This document shows positions 1 through 7,460 of a stretch of 23,558 nt of DNA, one piece after another. This DNA is from Flavobacterium sp. GTDB lineage: Bacteria; Bacteroidota; Bacteroidia; Flavobacteriales; Flavobacteriaceae. Numbering within the stretch: the first letter of the stretch is position 1; every line of letters begins with the position of its first letter. Below the pieces are notes generated by a model. The model saw only the letters and a list, made by a program, of their open reading frames with translations, was not told where the DNA came from and ran no database searches. The stretch lies in contig NZ_JAGKWP010000032.1 in NCBI RefSeq assembly GCF_021151785.1, positions 1-23,558 on the forward strand, written 5' to 3'. The position numbers and the translations under genes are program-made.

Positions 1-51
1 AAATTAATGAATTCGTAAAAATTTAAATATTTTCTTTTCGGTGCAATTAGT

Positions 52-59
52 TATATTTG
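52..59 (+). promoter_or_regulatory. -7 promoter box for the DDAH-like gene
   Basis: TATATTTG matches the Bacteroidota -7 consensus TAnnTTTG exactly. The expected transcription start lies a few bases downstream, leaving a leader of about 12 nt before the ATG at 76. I see no convincing -33 TTG in the short upstream sequence available, so the call rests on the -7 box and its position. Confidence 0.55.
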
Positions 60-75
60 CCAAAAACCAACCTTT

Positions 76-990
76 ATGTTAGCGTTAAATATAAAAAACG
101 AAACTTCAAGATTAAGAGCAGTTGTTTTAGGTACAGCTGTGAGTAATGGCCCTACACCAACAATTGAGGAGGCCTATGATCCTAAATCGTTAGAACATAT
201 CAAAGCTGGGACATATCCTATTGAGGCTGATATGGTAAAAGAAATGGAGGCCTTTTATCAAGTATTTCAAAAATATGATGTCAAAGTATATCGACCAGAA
301 ATTATCGAAAATTACAACCAAATTTTTTCCCGAGATATTGGTTTTGTCATCGAAGATGTTTTTGTCAAAGCCAATATCCTTCCTGATAGAGAAAGAGAAT
401 TAGAGGCAATTCAATATGTAATAGATCAAATGGATCCTAATAAAGTAGTGCGTCCACCTGATGAGGTACATATAGAAGGTGGAGATGTAATGCCTTGGAA
501 TGATTATATTTTTATAGGTACATATAAAGGTTCTGATTACAAAGATTACATAACTGCAAGAACGAATATGGAAGGTGTTGAGTTTATAAAACAATTGTTT
601 CCTGATAAAATTGTAAAAGAATTTGATTTGGTAAAATCAAAGATTGAACCAAGAGACAATGCGCTACATTTAGATTGTTGTTTTCAACCTGTAGGTACTA
701 ACAAAGGAATTATTTACAAAAGTGGATTTAGAGAAGAAGCGGATTATTTGTTTTTGGTAAATCTTTTTGGTAAAGAGAACTTATTTCATATTGAACGAGA
801 GGAAATGTATCATATGAATTCTAATGTTTTTTCTATCGCTCCAGACGTAGTTGTTTCTGAAAAAAACTTTACTAGATTAAATACTTGGTTAAGAGAGCAA
901 GGGTTTATCGTGGAGGAGATTCCTTACGCAGAAATAGCAAAGCAAGAAGGATTGTTGAGATGTTCAACATTACCTTTGATTAGAGATTAA
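76..990 (+). CDS. DDAH-like amidinotransferase/arginine deiminase superfamily hydrolase
   Basis: A 304-residue member of the guanidino-group-modifying (pentein) superfamily, which acts on arginine-like substrates through a catalytic Cys. Visible motifs are FSRDIGF (R86-D87), the acidic motif HIEGGDV (E134, D137), the His motif NALHLD (H198), and the C-terminal nucleophile LLRCSTLPL (C296), so the Cys-His-acid set is complete and the enzyme is probably active. There is no signal peptide, so it should be cytoplasmic. Related Flavobacterium proteins are named dimethylarginine dimethylaminohydrolase family or amidinotransferase; the substrate (arginine, a methylarginine or another guanidino compound) cannot be read from the sequence. 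The ATG at 76 is the first in frame and sits just after a TAnnTTTG box. The stop overlaps or nearly touches the next gene, ctlX, suggesting co-transcription and a joint role in arginine or citrulline breakdown (inference). Confidence 0.88.
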   Translation: MLALNIKNETSRLRAVVLGTAVSNGPTPTIEEAYDPKSLEHIKAGTYPIEADMVKEMEAFYQVFQKYDVKVYRPEIIENYNQIFSRDIGFVIEDVFVKANILPDRERELEAIQYVIDQMDPNKVVRPPDEVHIEGGDVMPWNDYIFIGTYKGSDYKDYITARTNMEGVEFIKQLFPDKIVKEFDLVKSKIEPRDNALHLDCCFQPVGTNKGIIYKSGFREEADYLFLVNLFGKENLFHIEREEMYHMNSNVFSIAPDVVVSEKNFTRLNTWLREQGFIVEEIPYAEIAKQEGLLRCSTLPLIRD

Positions 991-1013
991 TGCTGAAAAA
1001 TTTAAAAAAAAAG

Positions 1014-1958
1014 ATGAGACAAACGACAAATACAATACTTATGATTCGTCCTATAGCTTTTAGGATGAATGAACAAACAGCTGTTAATAATTATTATCAA
1101 AAAGTGTTAGATGATTTAACACCAGAGACGGTAAATTTCAGAGCGCAGCAAGAATTTGATGCTTATGTGGAAAAACTTCGAAGTGTTGGTATTCAAGTAA
1201 TTGTTATTCAAGATACAAAAGAACCAGATACACCAGATAGTTTGTTTCCTAACAACTGGATCTCATTTCATGAAACAGGAGATGTAGTTTTGTATCCTAT
1301 GTTTGCCGAAAATAGGAGATTGGAACGAAGAGAAGATATTTTAGATACTATCGAAGAAGCTGGTTTTGAGATTGCAGAAATTATGGATTATACTTCTGCT
1401 GAAGAGGATAATATTTTCTTAGAAGGTACTGGTAGTATTATTTTAGATCGAGAAAATAATAAAGCTTATTGTGCTTTGTCACCAAGAGCTGATGAAGAAT
1501 TGTTTATTGAGTTCTGTGAAGATTTTGACATGAGTCCCATTATTTTTGAAGCTTTTCAAACAGTCAATAACGAAAGAAAGCATATTTATCACACGAATGT
1601 AATGATGTGTATTGCTGAAACCTTTGCAGTCATTTGCGCAGATTGTATAGATGATAAACAAGAGCGAAAAATGGTGTTAGAAAATCTTAAATCAGATGGT
1701 AAGGAAATTATTTTAATTACAGAGGAGCAAGTAAATAATTTTGCTGGAAATATGCTGCAAGTTCGTGGAGCAGATGATAAACGATATTTGGTAATGAGTA
1801 ATTCAGCTTATCAATCGTTAACAAAAGAGCAAATAACTAAAATTGAAAAGCATTGCGAAATTTTACATGCAAGTTTAGACATTATCGAAGCGTGTGGTGG
1901 AGGAAGTGCTAGATGTATGATGGCTGAAGTATTTTTACCCACTTCAAATGCCGAATAA
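1014..1958 (+). CDS. ctlX: Citrulline utilization hydrolase CtlX-type protein (arginine deiminase related)
   Basis: A 314-residue protein of the CtlX family within the amidinotransferase superfamily. The Francisella namesake hydrolyses citrulline to ornithine, CO2 and ammonia. Visible landmarks are the N-terminal TILMIRP, FPNNWISFH (residues 79-86), EGTGS (138-142), the His motif YHTNV (H193), and the C-terminal GGGSARCM with nucleophile C301, so the active-site set looks complete. I chose the ATG at 1014 because family members begin at MRQTTNTILMIRP. An in-frame ATG at 990 overlaps the upstream stop (TAATG) and would add eight Lys-rich residues (MLKNLKKK); it is possible if translation is coupled. 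A strong terminator follows at 1996. Together with the upstream DDAH-like gene it could form a two-step arginine to citrulline to ornithine route, but this is inferred from adjacency. The family call is firm; the substrate is by homology only. Confidence 0.85.
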   Translation: MRQTTNTILMIRPIAFRMNEQTAVNNYYQKVLDDLTPETVNFRAQQEFDAYVEKLRSVGIQVIVIQDTKEPDTPDSLFPNNWISFHETGDVVLYPMFAENRRLERREDILDTIEEAGFEIAEIMDYTSAEEDNIFLEGTGSIILDRENNKAYCALSPRADEELFIEFCEDFDMSPIIFEAFQTVNNERKHIYHTNVMMCIAETFAVICADCIDDKQERKMVLENLKSDGKEIILITEEQVNNFAGNMLQVRGADDKRYLVMSNSAYQSLTKEQITKIEKHCEILHASLDIIEACGGGSARCMMAEVFLPTSNAE

Positions 1959-1995
1959 AAAAACTAAAATATAAGAATCTTAATTGGAATATAAT

Positions 1996-2037
1996 CATGC
2001 CCCAAAAGTTAAGTGTTTTGGGGCATGTTTTATTTTG
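1996..2037 (+). terminator. Rho-independent terminator after ctlX
   Basis: A perfect 12-bp stem (CATGCCCCAAAA at 1996-2007 with TTTTGGGGCATG at 2016-2027) has an 8-nt loop and is followed by TTTTATTTT. It lies 37 bp past the ctlX stop and ends just before the stop of the convergent marC-family gene. The minus-strand side lacks a good T tract, so it mainly serves the plus strand. Confidence 0.9.
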
Positions 2038-2049
2038 TATTGATTTGAT

Positions 2050-2691
2050 TTAAATGCCTCTAATTATCGATAAAACAGCACTAATAATATATTGAATTCC
2101 AATAGCAATTGTTAAAAATCCAATTATTCTAGAAATGGCTACAATACCAGAAGATCCTAAGATGTTAGCTAAATAATGAGCACTTCTCAGAATGATGAAA
2201 ATCAAGATTGCAACGGCTAACATGGCACTAATAGCACTAATGATTTCTACAGTAGTAATCATGTTGTTAGAAGTCTCTAACTCTTTATAATAGGCTATTA
2301 ATAATGAAATCGAACCAGGTCCAGCTAACATTGGCATAGCTAGAGGGGTCAAAGCAATATGTTGGCGTTCTTGAATCTCTTTTTCAACTTTTTTGTTAAT
2401 CCCTTTATTTTTACTAAACTTACCATTTAAAAGTGAAAATCCAGAATTGGTAATGATAATTCCTCCCGCAATTCGCAATGCGTTTATAGTAATACCAAAA
2501 AAAGTTAAAACATATTGTCCAATAAAAAAGGAGATTAAAAGGATGATACATACATTAATAGAAGCCGTTAGCGCAACATTACTTCGCTCATTTTTGGTAT
2601 ATCCTTGAGTCAATCCAACGAAGATTGGTATAGTACCTATAGGGTTTAATACAGAAAATAAAGCAACTGCTAAGTAAATGAAATTTTCCAT
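2050..2691 (-). CDS. MarC family integral membrane protein
   Basis: A 213-residue inner-membrane protein of the MarC family. Despite its name, the family's link to multiple antibiotic resistance was not upheld, and its function is unknown. The start MENFIYLAVALFSVLNPIGTIPIFVG has the typical first helix with the conserved NPIG motif; further helices are visible around residues 41-65, 68-88, 112-130, 148-170 and 183-210, giving the usual six, and the length is normal. LAGPGSISL near residue 122 is another conserved family stretch. It is transcribed alone, divergently from the CoA-binding protein gene, with a TAnnTTTG box on the minus strand at 2721-2728. The family call is secure, but I would not assign transport of any substrate. 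Confidence 0.9.
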   Translation of the reverse strand: MENFIYLAVALFSVLNPIGTIPIFVGLTQGYTKNERSNVALTASINVCIILLISFFIGQYVLTFFGITINALRIAGGIIITNSGFSLLNGKFSKNKGINKKVEKEIQERQHIALTPLAMPMLAGPGSISLLIAYYKELETSNNMITTVEIISAISAMLAVAILIFIILRSAHYLANILGSSGIVAISRIIGFLTIAIGIQYIISAVLSIIRGI

Positions 2692-2720
2692 TGTTTTTTT
2701 TGTAAAAGTATCTGCTTATC

Positions 2721-2728
2721 CAAATATA
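2721..2728 (-). promoter_or_regulatory. -7 promoter box for the marC-family gene
   Basis: Read on the minus strand this is TATATTTG, an exact TAnnTTTG match, 29 bp before the ATG at 2691. No -33 TTG at the preferred spacing is evident. Confidence 0.5.
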
Positions 2729-2773
2729 AAACTTAAATTACAATTAAATAAATGTAAATTAAAAAAGATTTAG

Positions 2774-2781
2774 TAATTTTA
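2774..2781 (+). promoter_or_regulatory. Candidate -7 box for the CoA-binding protein gene
   Basis: TAATTTTA differs from TAnnTTTG only at the last base and lies 17 bp before the ATG at 2799. This is a weak call from a single element in an AT-rich stretch. Confidence 0.3.
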
Positions 2782-2798
2782 GAAAAAGATTGTTAAAG

Positions 2799-3155
2799 AT
2801 GAAAACATTAGTAATTGGTGCTACCACAAATAAAGAACGATATGCTTACAAGGCTATTCATAGTTTAATAGATAAAAGTCACCAAGTTGTTGCCATTGGG
2901 TCAAAACTAGGGATGGCTTTGGACGTAACTATTGAAACAGAAAAAAAACCTTTTAAAGGAGTGGATACGGTTACATTATATATAAATCCTCAGATTCAAG
3001 AAAGTTATTACGAATATATAGTTTCGCTACAACCAAGAAGAGTCATTTTTAATCCGGGAACTGAAAATCCAGAATTCTACGCTATTCTGGAGCAAAATCA
3101 TATTCAATATGAAACGGCTTGTACACTCGTATTGTTAGCAACTAATCAATATTAA
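2799..3155 (+). CDS. CoA-binding domain protein (YccU-like Rossmann fold)
   Basis: A 118-residue single-domain protein of the CoA_binding (YccU/succinyl-CoA synthetase alpha N-terminal) family. It opens with KTLVIGATTNKERYA, the first beta strand and nucleotide-binding loop with the conserved Asn/Arg of small bacterial CoA-binding proteins; FNPGTENPE near residues 88-96 is the typical second conserved loop. It is cytoplasmic and its biological role is not known. I chose the ATG at 2799 (MKTLV) over a TTG three codons upstream because relatives start at that Met and the shorter form begins directly at strand one. The stop lies inside the 3' end of the convergent symporter gene (14-bp overlap), so no separate terminator is possible there. 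Confidence 0.85.
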   Translation: MKTLVIGATTNKERYAYKAIHSLIDKSHQVVAIGSKLGMALDVTIETEKKPFKGVDTVTLYINPQIQESYYEYIVSLQPRRVIFNPGTENPEFYAILEQNHIQYETACTLVLLATNQY

Positions 3156-4647
3156 TTTTTCTTTTGCTAATAATTAATAAACCAACAAAGGTTATTAATC
3201 CGTTTACTATAATTAATTCATTATCGAAAACGTAATTACCAAATAAAGCAGTTGAATTTTTACTAATCAAAAACGTTGCTAATGGAGATAAAAAACAAAT
3301 GTAAGGCACAAATTTGTCTTTTACATCTTTGTTTTTAACCAGTAGTCCAAATGAAAATAACCCAAGAAGCGGTCCATAAGTATAACTTGCAAGTACAAAA
3401 ATCATAGTAACAACGGATTGATCATTAATGGACTTAAAAAGAATTATCACCAAAAATAAAATAAATGAAAAAGCCAAATGGACTAAATGTCTGGTTTTAA
3501 TTGTTGCTTTGGTTTCTTCTTTTTTTTCCATTCCTAAAAAATCAATACAAAAAGATGTGGTTAATGCAGTTAGTGCGGAATCAGTTGTAGCAAAAGTTGC
3601 AGCAGTAAGTCCAAGTAAAAAAACAACTGCAGGAACCAATGAAAAGTGATTAAAAGCAATTTCGGGGAATAAATAATCTGTCCGAGTAATAGTTTTTCCA
3701 TTCACTAATTCTGTAGGAACTTCAATCCCATTTTTAGTAGCATAAAGGTAAAGTAAAGCACCAACACTTAAGAAAAATAAGTTAATTACAACAAAAATAC
3801 CTGTAAAAGTAAACATGTTTTTTTGAGCTTCTTTAATATTTTTACAACTTAAATTTTTTTGCATGAGATCTTGGTCAAGTCCTACCATAGTAATCGTAAC
3901 AAACATTCCTCCTAAGATTTGTTTTACAAAATGAAATTTATTGGTCATAAAGTTTTCAAAGAAGAAGATTTTTGAGTACGAACTATTTTTTACCGTTTCA
4001 AAAGCGTCCACTAGTCCTAGATTCAAATGGTTACAAATGAAATAGATGGTAAAAAAAACAGAACCTACTAAAAAGAAAGTTTGTAGCGTATCTGTCACAA
4101 TAATAGTTTTAAGGCCTCCTTTGTACGTGTAAGCAAATATTAATCCTAAACTTAAAAGTACAGTAAAAGCAAAAGGTATTTTAAAAAAATCAAAGACAAA
4201 ATGTTGCAAAACAATAACTACTAAATACAATCTAAAAGCAGAACCAATAGTTCTACTTAATAAAAAAATGAATGAGGCTGTCTTGTAACTATAATAACCT
4301 AGTCGTTGTTCAATATATCCATAAATGGAGGTTAAATTCATACGGTAATACAAAGGGAGTAATACAGTAGCAACTATGATAAATCCAATCGCATTTCCAA
4401 TAACAAACTGAAAGTATTTGAACTGTTGTCCAGCTTCAGCGCCTACTTCTCCAGGTACAGATATAAAAGTAACACCAGACAGTGCGGTTCCAATCATTCC
4501 AAAAGCAACCAAATACCAAGGAGATTGTTTATTGGCTTTAAAAAAAGAAGCGTTGCTGCTTCCGTCTTTTCGGCTCATATAAGTAGAGAGCGCAAATAAA
4601 ACGATGAAATATGAAATAAAAAAAGCAAGTATGGTTATAGGTTGCAT
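3142..4647 (-). CDS. Sodium:solute symporter (SSS/SLC5 family)
   Basis: A 501-residue inner-membrane transporter of the sodium:solute symporter family, with about 13 hydrophobic segments starting at residues 4-22 (ITILAFFISYFIVLFALST). Supporting motifs are GMIGTALSGVTFISVPG (about residues 51-67, the broken first helices of the LeuT-type fold) and FATTDSALTALTTSF (about 354-368), whose Ser/Thr residues correspond to the sodium site in helix 8 of studied SSS members. Transport should be Na+-driven uptake. The substrate cannot be told from sequence; sugars, amino acids, nucleosides and acids all occur in this family. The gene is monocistronic on the minus strand, with a TAnnTTTG box 17 bp upstream at 4664-4671. 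Its 3' end overlaps the CoA-binding protein gene on the opposite strand. Confidence 0.9.
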   Translation of the reverse strand: MQPITILAFFISYFIVLFALSTYMSRKDGSSNASFFKANKQSPWYLVAFGMIGTALSGVTFISVPGEVGAEAGQQFKYFQFVIGNAIGFIIVATVLLPLYYRMNLTSIYGYIEQRLGYYSYKTASFIFLLSRTIGSAFRLYLVVIVLQHFVFDFFKIPFAFTVLLSLGLIFAYTYKGGLKTIIVTDTLQTFFLVGSVFFTIYFICNHLNLGLVDAFETVKNSSYSKIFFFENFMTNKFHFVKQILGGMFVTITMVGLDQDLMQKNLSCKNIKEAQKNMFTFTGIFVVINLFFLSVGALLYLYATKNGIEVPTELVNGKTITRTDYLFPEIAFNHFSLVPAVVFLLGLTAATFATTDSALTALTTSFCIDFLGMEKKEETKATIKTRHLVHLAFSFILFLVIILFKSINDQSVVTMIFVLASYTYGPLLGLFSFGLLVKNKDVKDKFVPYICFLSPLATFLISKNSTALFGNYVFDNELIIVNGLITFVGLLIISKRKINID

Positions 4648-4663
4648 GTCAAAATATTTTTTA

Positions 4664-4671
4664 CAAAAATA
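4664..4671 (-). promoter_or_regulatory. -7 promoter box for the symporter gene
   Basis: On the minus strand this reads TATTTTTG, an exact TAnnTTTG match, 16 bp upstream of the ATG at 4647. It lies back-to-back with the plus-strand box at 4704. Confidence 0.5.
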
Positions 4672-4703
4672 GAAGAATAATACAATTCATTAATATATTT
4701 AGT

Positions 4704-4711
4704 TAAATTTG
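4704..4711 (+). promoter_or_regulatory. -7 promoter box for the secreted unknown protein
   Basis: TAAATTTG matches TAnnTTTG exactly, 61 bp before the ATG at 4773. It forms a divergent promoter pair with the symporter gene. Confidence 0.45.
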
Positions 4712-4772
4712 ATAAGTCAATAAAAAAATCTCATATCCATGTAGGGAAGTAAAATTAAAATCTTTTGAGAAA

Positions 4773-5258
4773 ATGGTAAAACAGTACATATTTATTATTT
4801 TGTCATTCTTGTTTAGTACAACTTCAGTTGTGGCACAAGAAGAGGAGAGTGATGAAGAATTGATGTCACAGGTGAGCATTGATATGAAGTTTGACAAGAC
4901 CTTGTATCCCAAGAATGAGAGGAATGTATATTTTTCTGAAATACCTAAGGCGGTTTTAATGGCTGTAGAAGTTTCTCAAAAGTACGAAGAAATGAAGGTT
5001 GAATTAGAAAATGACGCGCCAAATGAAGAATTAAAACAGGTTAAAAAAGGGGAGTATATAGAAAATGGTGAAAAAATAATATTCTTTACAGGTGTAATGA
5101 CTGATGATAAAGGAAAAGAAGTTTTTATGGAGTTTTTAGTAAAAAAAGCATCTGAACAATCCTGTATTATGGTCACCTCACTTTACGAATTAAATGCTAA
5201 AGATAAGTTTAGCAAAGAAGCAAGAAAAGCTATATTGTCGGCAAAAATTAGTAAATAA
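4773..5258 (+). CDS. Secreted protein of unknown function
   Basis: A 161-residue protein that I do not assign to a named family. Residues 1-21 form a clear signal peptide (Lys, then a hydrophobic core IFIILSFLFS, then a VVA-Q cleavage site), so the mature protein should be periplasmic or exported. An acidic patch follows at once (EEESDEE). The rest is rich in Lys and Glu, with predicted helix around residues 58-90 and a likely beta-rich segment around 92-135 (GEKIIFFTGVMTDDKGKEVFMEFLV). It has no T9SS sorting domain and no lipobox. The single Cys (near residue 130) rules out an internal disulfide. It is a single-gene unit between its own promoter and a terminator at 5280. Confidence 0.75.
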   Translation: MVKQYIFIILSFLFSTTSVVAQEEESDEELMSQVSIDMKFDKTLYPKNERNVYFSEIPKAVLMAVEVSQKYEEMKVELENDAPNEELKQVKKGEYIENGEKIIFFTGVMTDDKGKEVFMEFLVKKASEQSCIMVTSLYELNAKDKFSKEARKAILSAKISK

Positions 5259-5279
5259 TGTAGGATGAAAAAAAAGTAT

Positions 5280-5317
5280 AAAACCTATCTGTTTTTTCAG
5301 GTAGGTTTTACTTTTTT
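5280..5317 (+). terminator. Rho-independent terminator before recR
   Basis: AAAACCTATCTG (5280-5291) pairs with CAGGTAGGTTTT (5298-5309) through one T-G wobble, closing a TTTTTT loop and followed after two bases by six Ts. It ends the upstream gene at a point only 2 bp before the recR -7 box, so it occupies the recR -33 region. Confidence 0.85.
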
Positions 5318-5319
5318 AG

Positions 5320-5327
5320 TACATTTG
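5320..5327 (+). promoter_or_regulatory. -7 promoter box for recR, predicting a leaderless transcript
   Basis: TACATTTG matches TAnnTTTG exactly and ends only 4 bp before the recR ATG at 5332. Since transcription in this promoter class starts about 3 to 5 bases after the box, the first transcribed base should be at or next to the A of the start codon. Confidence 0.55.
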
Positions 5328-5331
5328 CGTT

Positions 5332-5952
5332 ATGGAATTTTCGTCAAAATTACTTGAGAATGCGGTGAATGAAGTTGCGATGTTGCCAGGAATTGGTAAA
5401 AGAACAGCGCTTCGTTTGGTTTTACACTTATTAAAACAACCGAATGAGCAAACATTTCATTTGACAGAAGCATTGTTACAAATGAGAAGCGAAATAAAGT
5501 TCTGTAAATCTTGTCATAATATTTCAGATGTAGATATATGTGAAATTTGTAATAATGAAACTAGAGATAAGCATGTCATTTGTGTGGTAGAAGATGTTCG
5601 TGATGTGATGGCTATCGAGAATACAAATATTTTTAAAGGAGTATATCATGTTTTAGGTGGGAAGATCTCTCCTATTGATGGAATTGGACCAAGTCAATTG
5701 CAAATAACTTCGTTAATTGATAAAGTAAAAAAAGGAGAAGTAGAAGAGTTGATTTTTGCTTTAAGTTCAACAATGGAAGGAGATACGACCAATTTTTATA
5801 TTTACAAACAAGTTAAGGATTGGGATGTTAAAATTTCAACTATTGCTAGGGGAATTGCTGTGGGAGATGAATTAGAATATGCAGATGAAGTAACACTCGG
5901 TAGAAGTTTATTACATAGAATTCCTTTTGAAAAAGCTATTAAACAAGTTTAA
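5332..5952 (+). CDS. recR: Recombination mediator protein RecR
   Basis: A 206-residue RecR, which with RecO helps load RecA at gaps in the RecFOR repair pathway; it acts in the cytoplasm as a DNA-clamping ring. The domains are in the expected order: a helix-hairpin-helix (LPGIGKRTALRLVLHL, residues 18-33), a four-Cys zinc finger (C58, C61, C70, C73), and a Toprim domain from about residue 82 (ICVVEDVRDVMAIE) that includes YHVLGGKISPIDGIGP. The length is normal for Bacteroidota. The start at 5332 fits homologues, and no closer Met is suitable. The gene has its own promoter abutting the previous gene's terminator. Only 78 bp separate it from the ugd-type gene downstream, with no convincing terminator between, so read-through is possible. 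Confidence 0.97.
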   Translation: MEFSSKLLENAVNEVAMLPGIGKRTALRLVLHLLKQPNEQTFHLTEALLQMRSEIKFCKSCHNISDVDICEICNNETRDKHVICVVEDVRDVMAIENTNIFKGVYHVLGGKISPIDGIGPSQLQITSLIDKVKKGEVEELIFALSSTMEGDTTNFYIYKQVKDWDVKISTIARGIAVGDELEYADEVTLGRSLLHRIPFEKAIKQV

Positions 5953-6030
5953 ATAAAATTAAAATAAAAAAAGTAGTAATTTTACTTTTAAAAACATAAG
6001 CTAATAACATTAAAAAATCAAACTAAAGAG

Positions 6031-7428
6031 ATGATTAAAAATATTTGTTGTATTGGAGCAGGATATGTTGGTGGGCCAACAATGGCGGTGATTGCTCAAA
6101 GATGTCCACATATTAAAGTGACAGTTGTGGATTTGAACGAGAAAAGAATAGCAGCTTGGAATGATCCAGATGTAAACAAAATTCCCATTTATGAGCCAGG
6201 GTTGAGTCAAGTAGTTGCTGAAGCTAGAGGTAGAAATTTATTCTTTTCTACAGAGGTAGATCAAGCGATTGATGAAGCAGATATGATTTTTATTTCAGTT
6301 AACACTCCCACTAAAACTTACGGTATAGGCAAAGGTATGGCTGCTGATTTGAAATATATTGAGTTGTGTGCTCGTCAAATTGCTAGAGTGGCAAAAAATG
6401 ATAAAATTGTAGTTGAGAAATCCACACTACCAGTAAGAACGGCAAGTGCTATTAAGGATATTTTGGATAATACAGGGAATGGCGCTCAATTTCAAATTTT
6501 ATCTAATCCAGAGTTTTTAGCTGAAGGAACAGCAATTGAAGATTTATTTGCTCCTGATAGAGTTTTAATCGGTGGAGATACAACACCCGAAGGGCAAAAA
6601 GCTATACAGCAGTTAGTCGATGTTTATGCAAATTGGGTTCCTAAAGATCGAATTTTAACCACTAATGTTTGGTCCTCAGAATTATCAAAATTGACAGCCA
6701 ATGCTTTTTTGGCACAACGTGTTTCCTCAATTAATGCACTTAGTGAGCTTTGTGAAAGAACCGGTGCTAATGTGAATGAAGTGGCTAAAGCTATTGGATT
6801 AGACAGTCGAATTGGTCCCAAGTTTTTAAAGGCTTCTGTTGGTTTTGGAGGTTCATGTTTTCAAAAAGATATACTTAATCTTGTATATATAGCTAAATCC
6901 TATGGATTGCATGAAGTGGCTGATTATTGGGAACAAGTAATTATTATGAATGACCATCAAAAAAGAAGATTTGCCAAAAACATAATTAGTACATTATATA
7001 ATACTGTTTCAGGTAAGAAAATAGCTTTCTTAGGTTGGGCATTTAAAAAGGATACCAATGATACAAGAGAATCGGCAGCAATATATGTTGCAGATGATTT
7101 GGTAAATGAGCAAGCGGAAATTGTAGTTTTTGATCCAAAAGTAGGACAAGAGCAAATTCAATTTGATTTGAATTACTTAAATACAAGGACAGAAGAAGAA
7201 AATAAAAATGCTGTAAAATCAGTAGCAAATCCATATGAAGCATGTAAAAATGCTCATGCCATAGCAATACTTACAGAATGGGATGAATTCAAATCATATG
7301 ATTGGAAACAGATTTATGATAATATGCTTAAACCGGCCTTTGTTTTCGATGGCAGAAATATTTTAGATAAAAAAGCATTAGAAGATATTGGATTTAAATA
7401 TCACGGAATTGGTGTAAACGAAATTTAA
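6031..7428 (+). CDS. UDP-glucose 6-dehydrogenase, animal-type clade
   Basis: A 465-residue cytoplasmic enzyme that oxidises UDP-glucose to UDP-glucuronate in two NAD+-dependent steps, supplying sugar precursors for polysaccharides or glycans. The N-terminal Rossmann motif is CIGAGYVGGPT (residues 6-16). The catalytic loop VGFGGSCFQKD places the nucleophile at C276, the same number as in the human enzyme. NPEFLAEGTAIEDL, ELSKLTANAFLAQR and FKKDTNDTRES are also diagnostic. These central segments resemble animal UGDH more than the shorter E. coli Ugd type (about 388 residues). It lacks the basic C-terminal tail of the human protein. The start has a weak AAAGAG upstream. No glycan genes are next to it, so the pathway served is open. 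Near-matches to the -7 box occur in the 78-bp gap, none exact. Confidence 0.95.
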   Translation: MIKNICCIGAGYVGGPTMAVIAQRCPHIKVTVVDLNEKRIAAWNDPDVNKIPIYEPGLSQVVAEARGRNLFFSTEVDQAIDEADMIFISVNTPTKTYGIGKGMAADLKYIELCARQIARVAKNDKIVVEKSTLPVRTASAIKDILDNTGNGAQFQILSNPEFLAEGTAIEDLFAPDRVLIGGDTTPEGQKAIQQLVDVYANWVPKDRILTTNVWSSELSKLTANAFLAQRVSSINALSELCERTGANVNEVAKAIGLDSRIGPKFLKASVGFGGSCFQKDILNLVYIAKSYGLHEVADYWEQVIIMNDHQKRRFAKNIISTLYNTVSGKKIAFLGWAFKKDTNDTRESAAIYVADDLVNEQAEIVVFDPKVGQEQIQFDLNYLNTRTEEENKNAVKSVANPYEACKNAHAIAILTEWDEFKSYDWKQIYDNMLKPAFVFDGRNILDKKALEDIGFKYHGIGVNEI

Positions 7429-7460
7429 AATTTTCTAAATTACAATACGGTAGTCCTAAA

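Noticed and set aside
990..1013. Upstream start for ctlX overlapping the previous stop
   Set aside because: The added eight Lys-rich residues are not part of the family's N-terminus, which begins at MRQTTNTILM. I kept 1014, but coupled translation from 990 cannot be excluded.
5969..5989. Hairpin AAAAGTA/TACTTTT after recR as a terminator
   Set aside because: The stem has a single G-C pair and is followed by As rather than a T tract.
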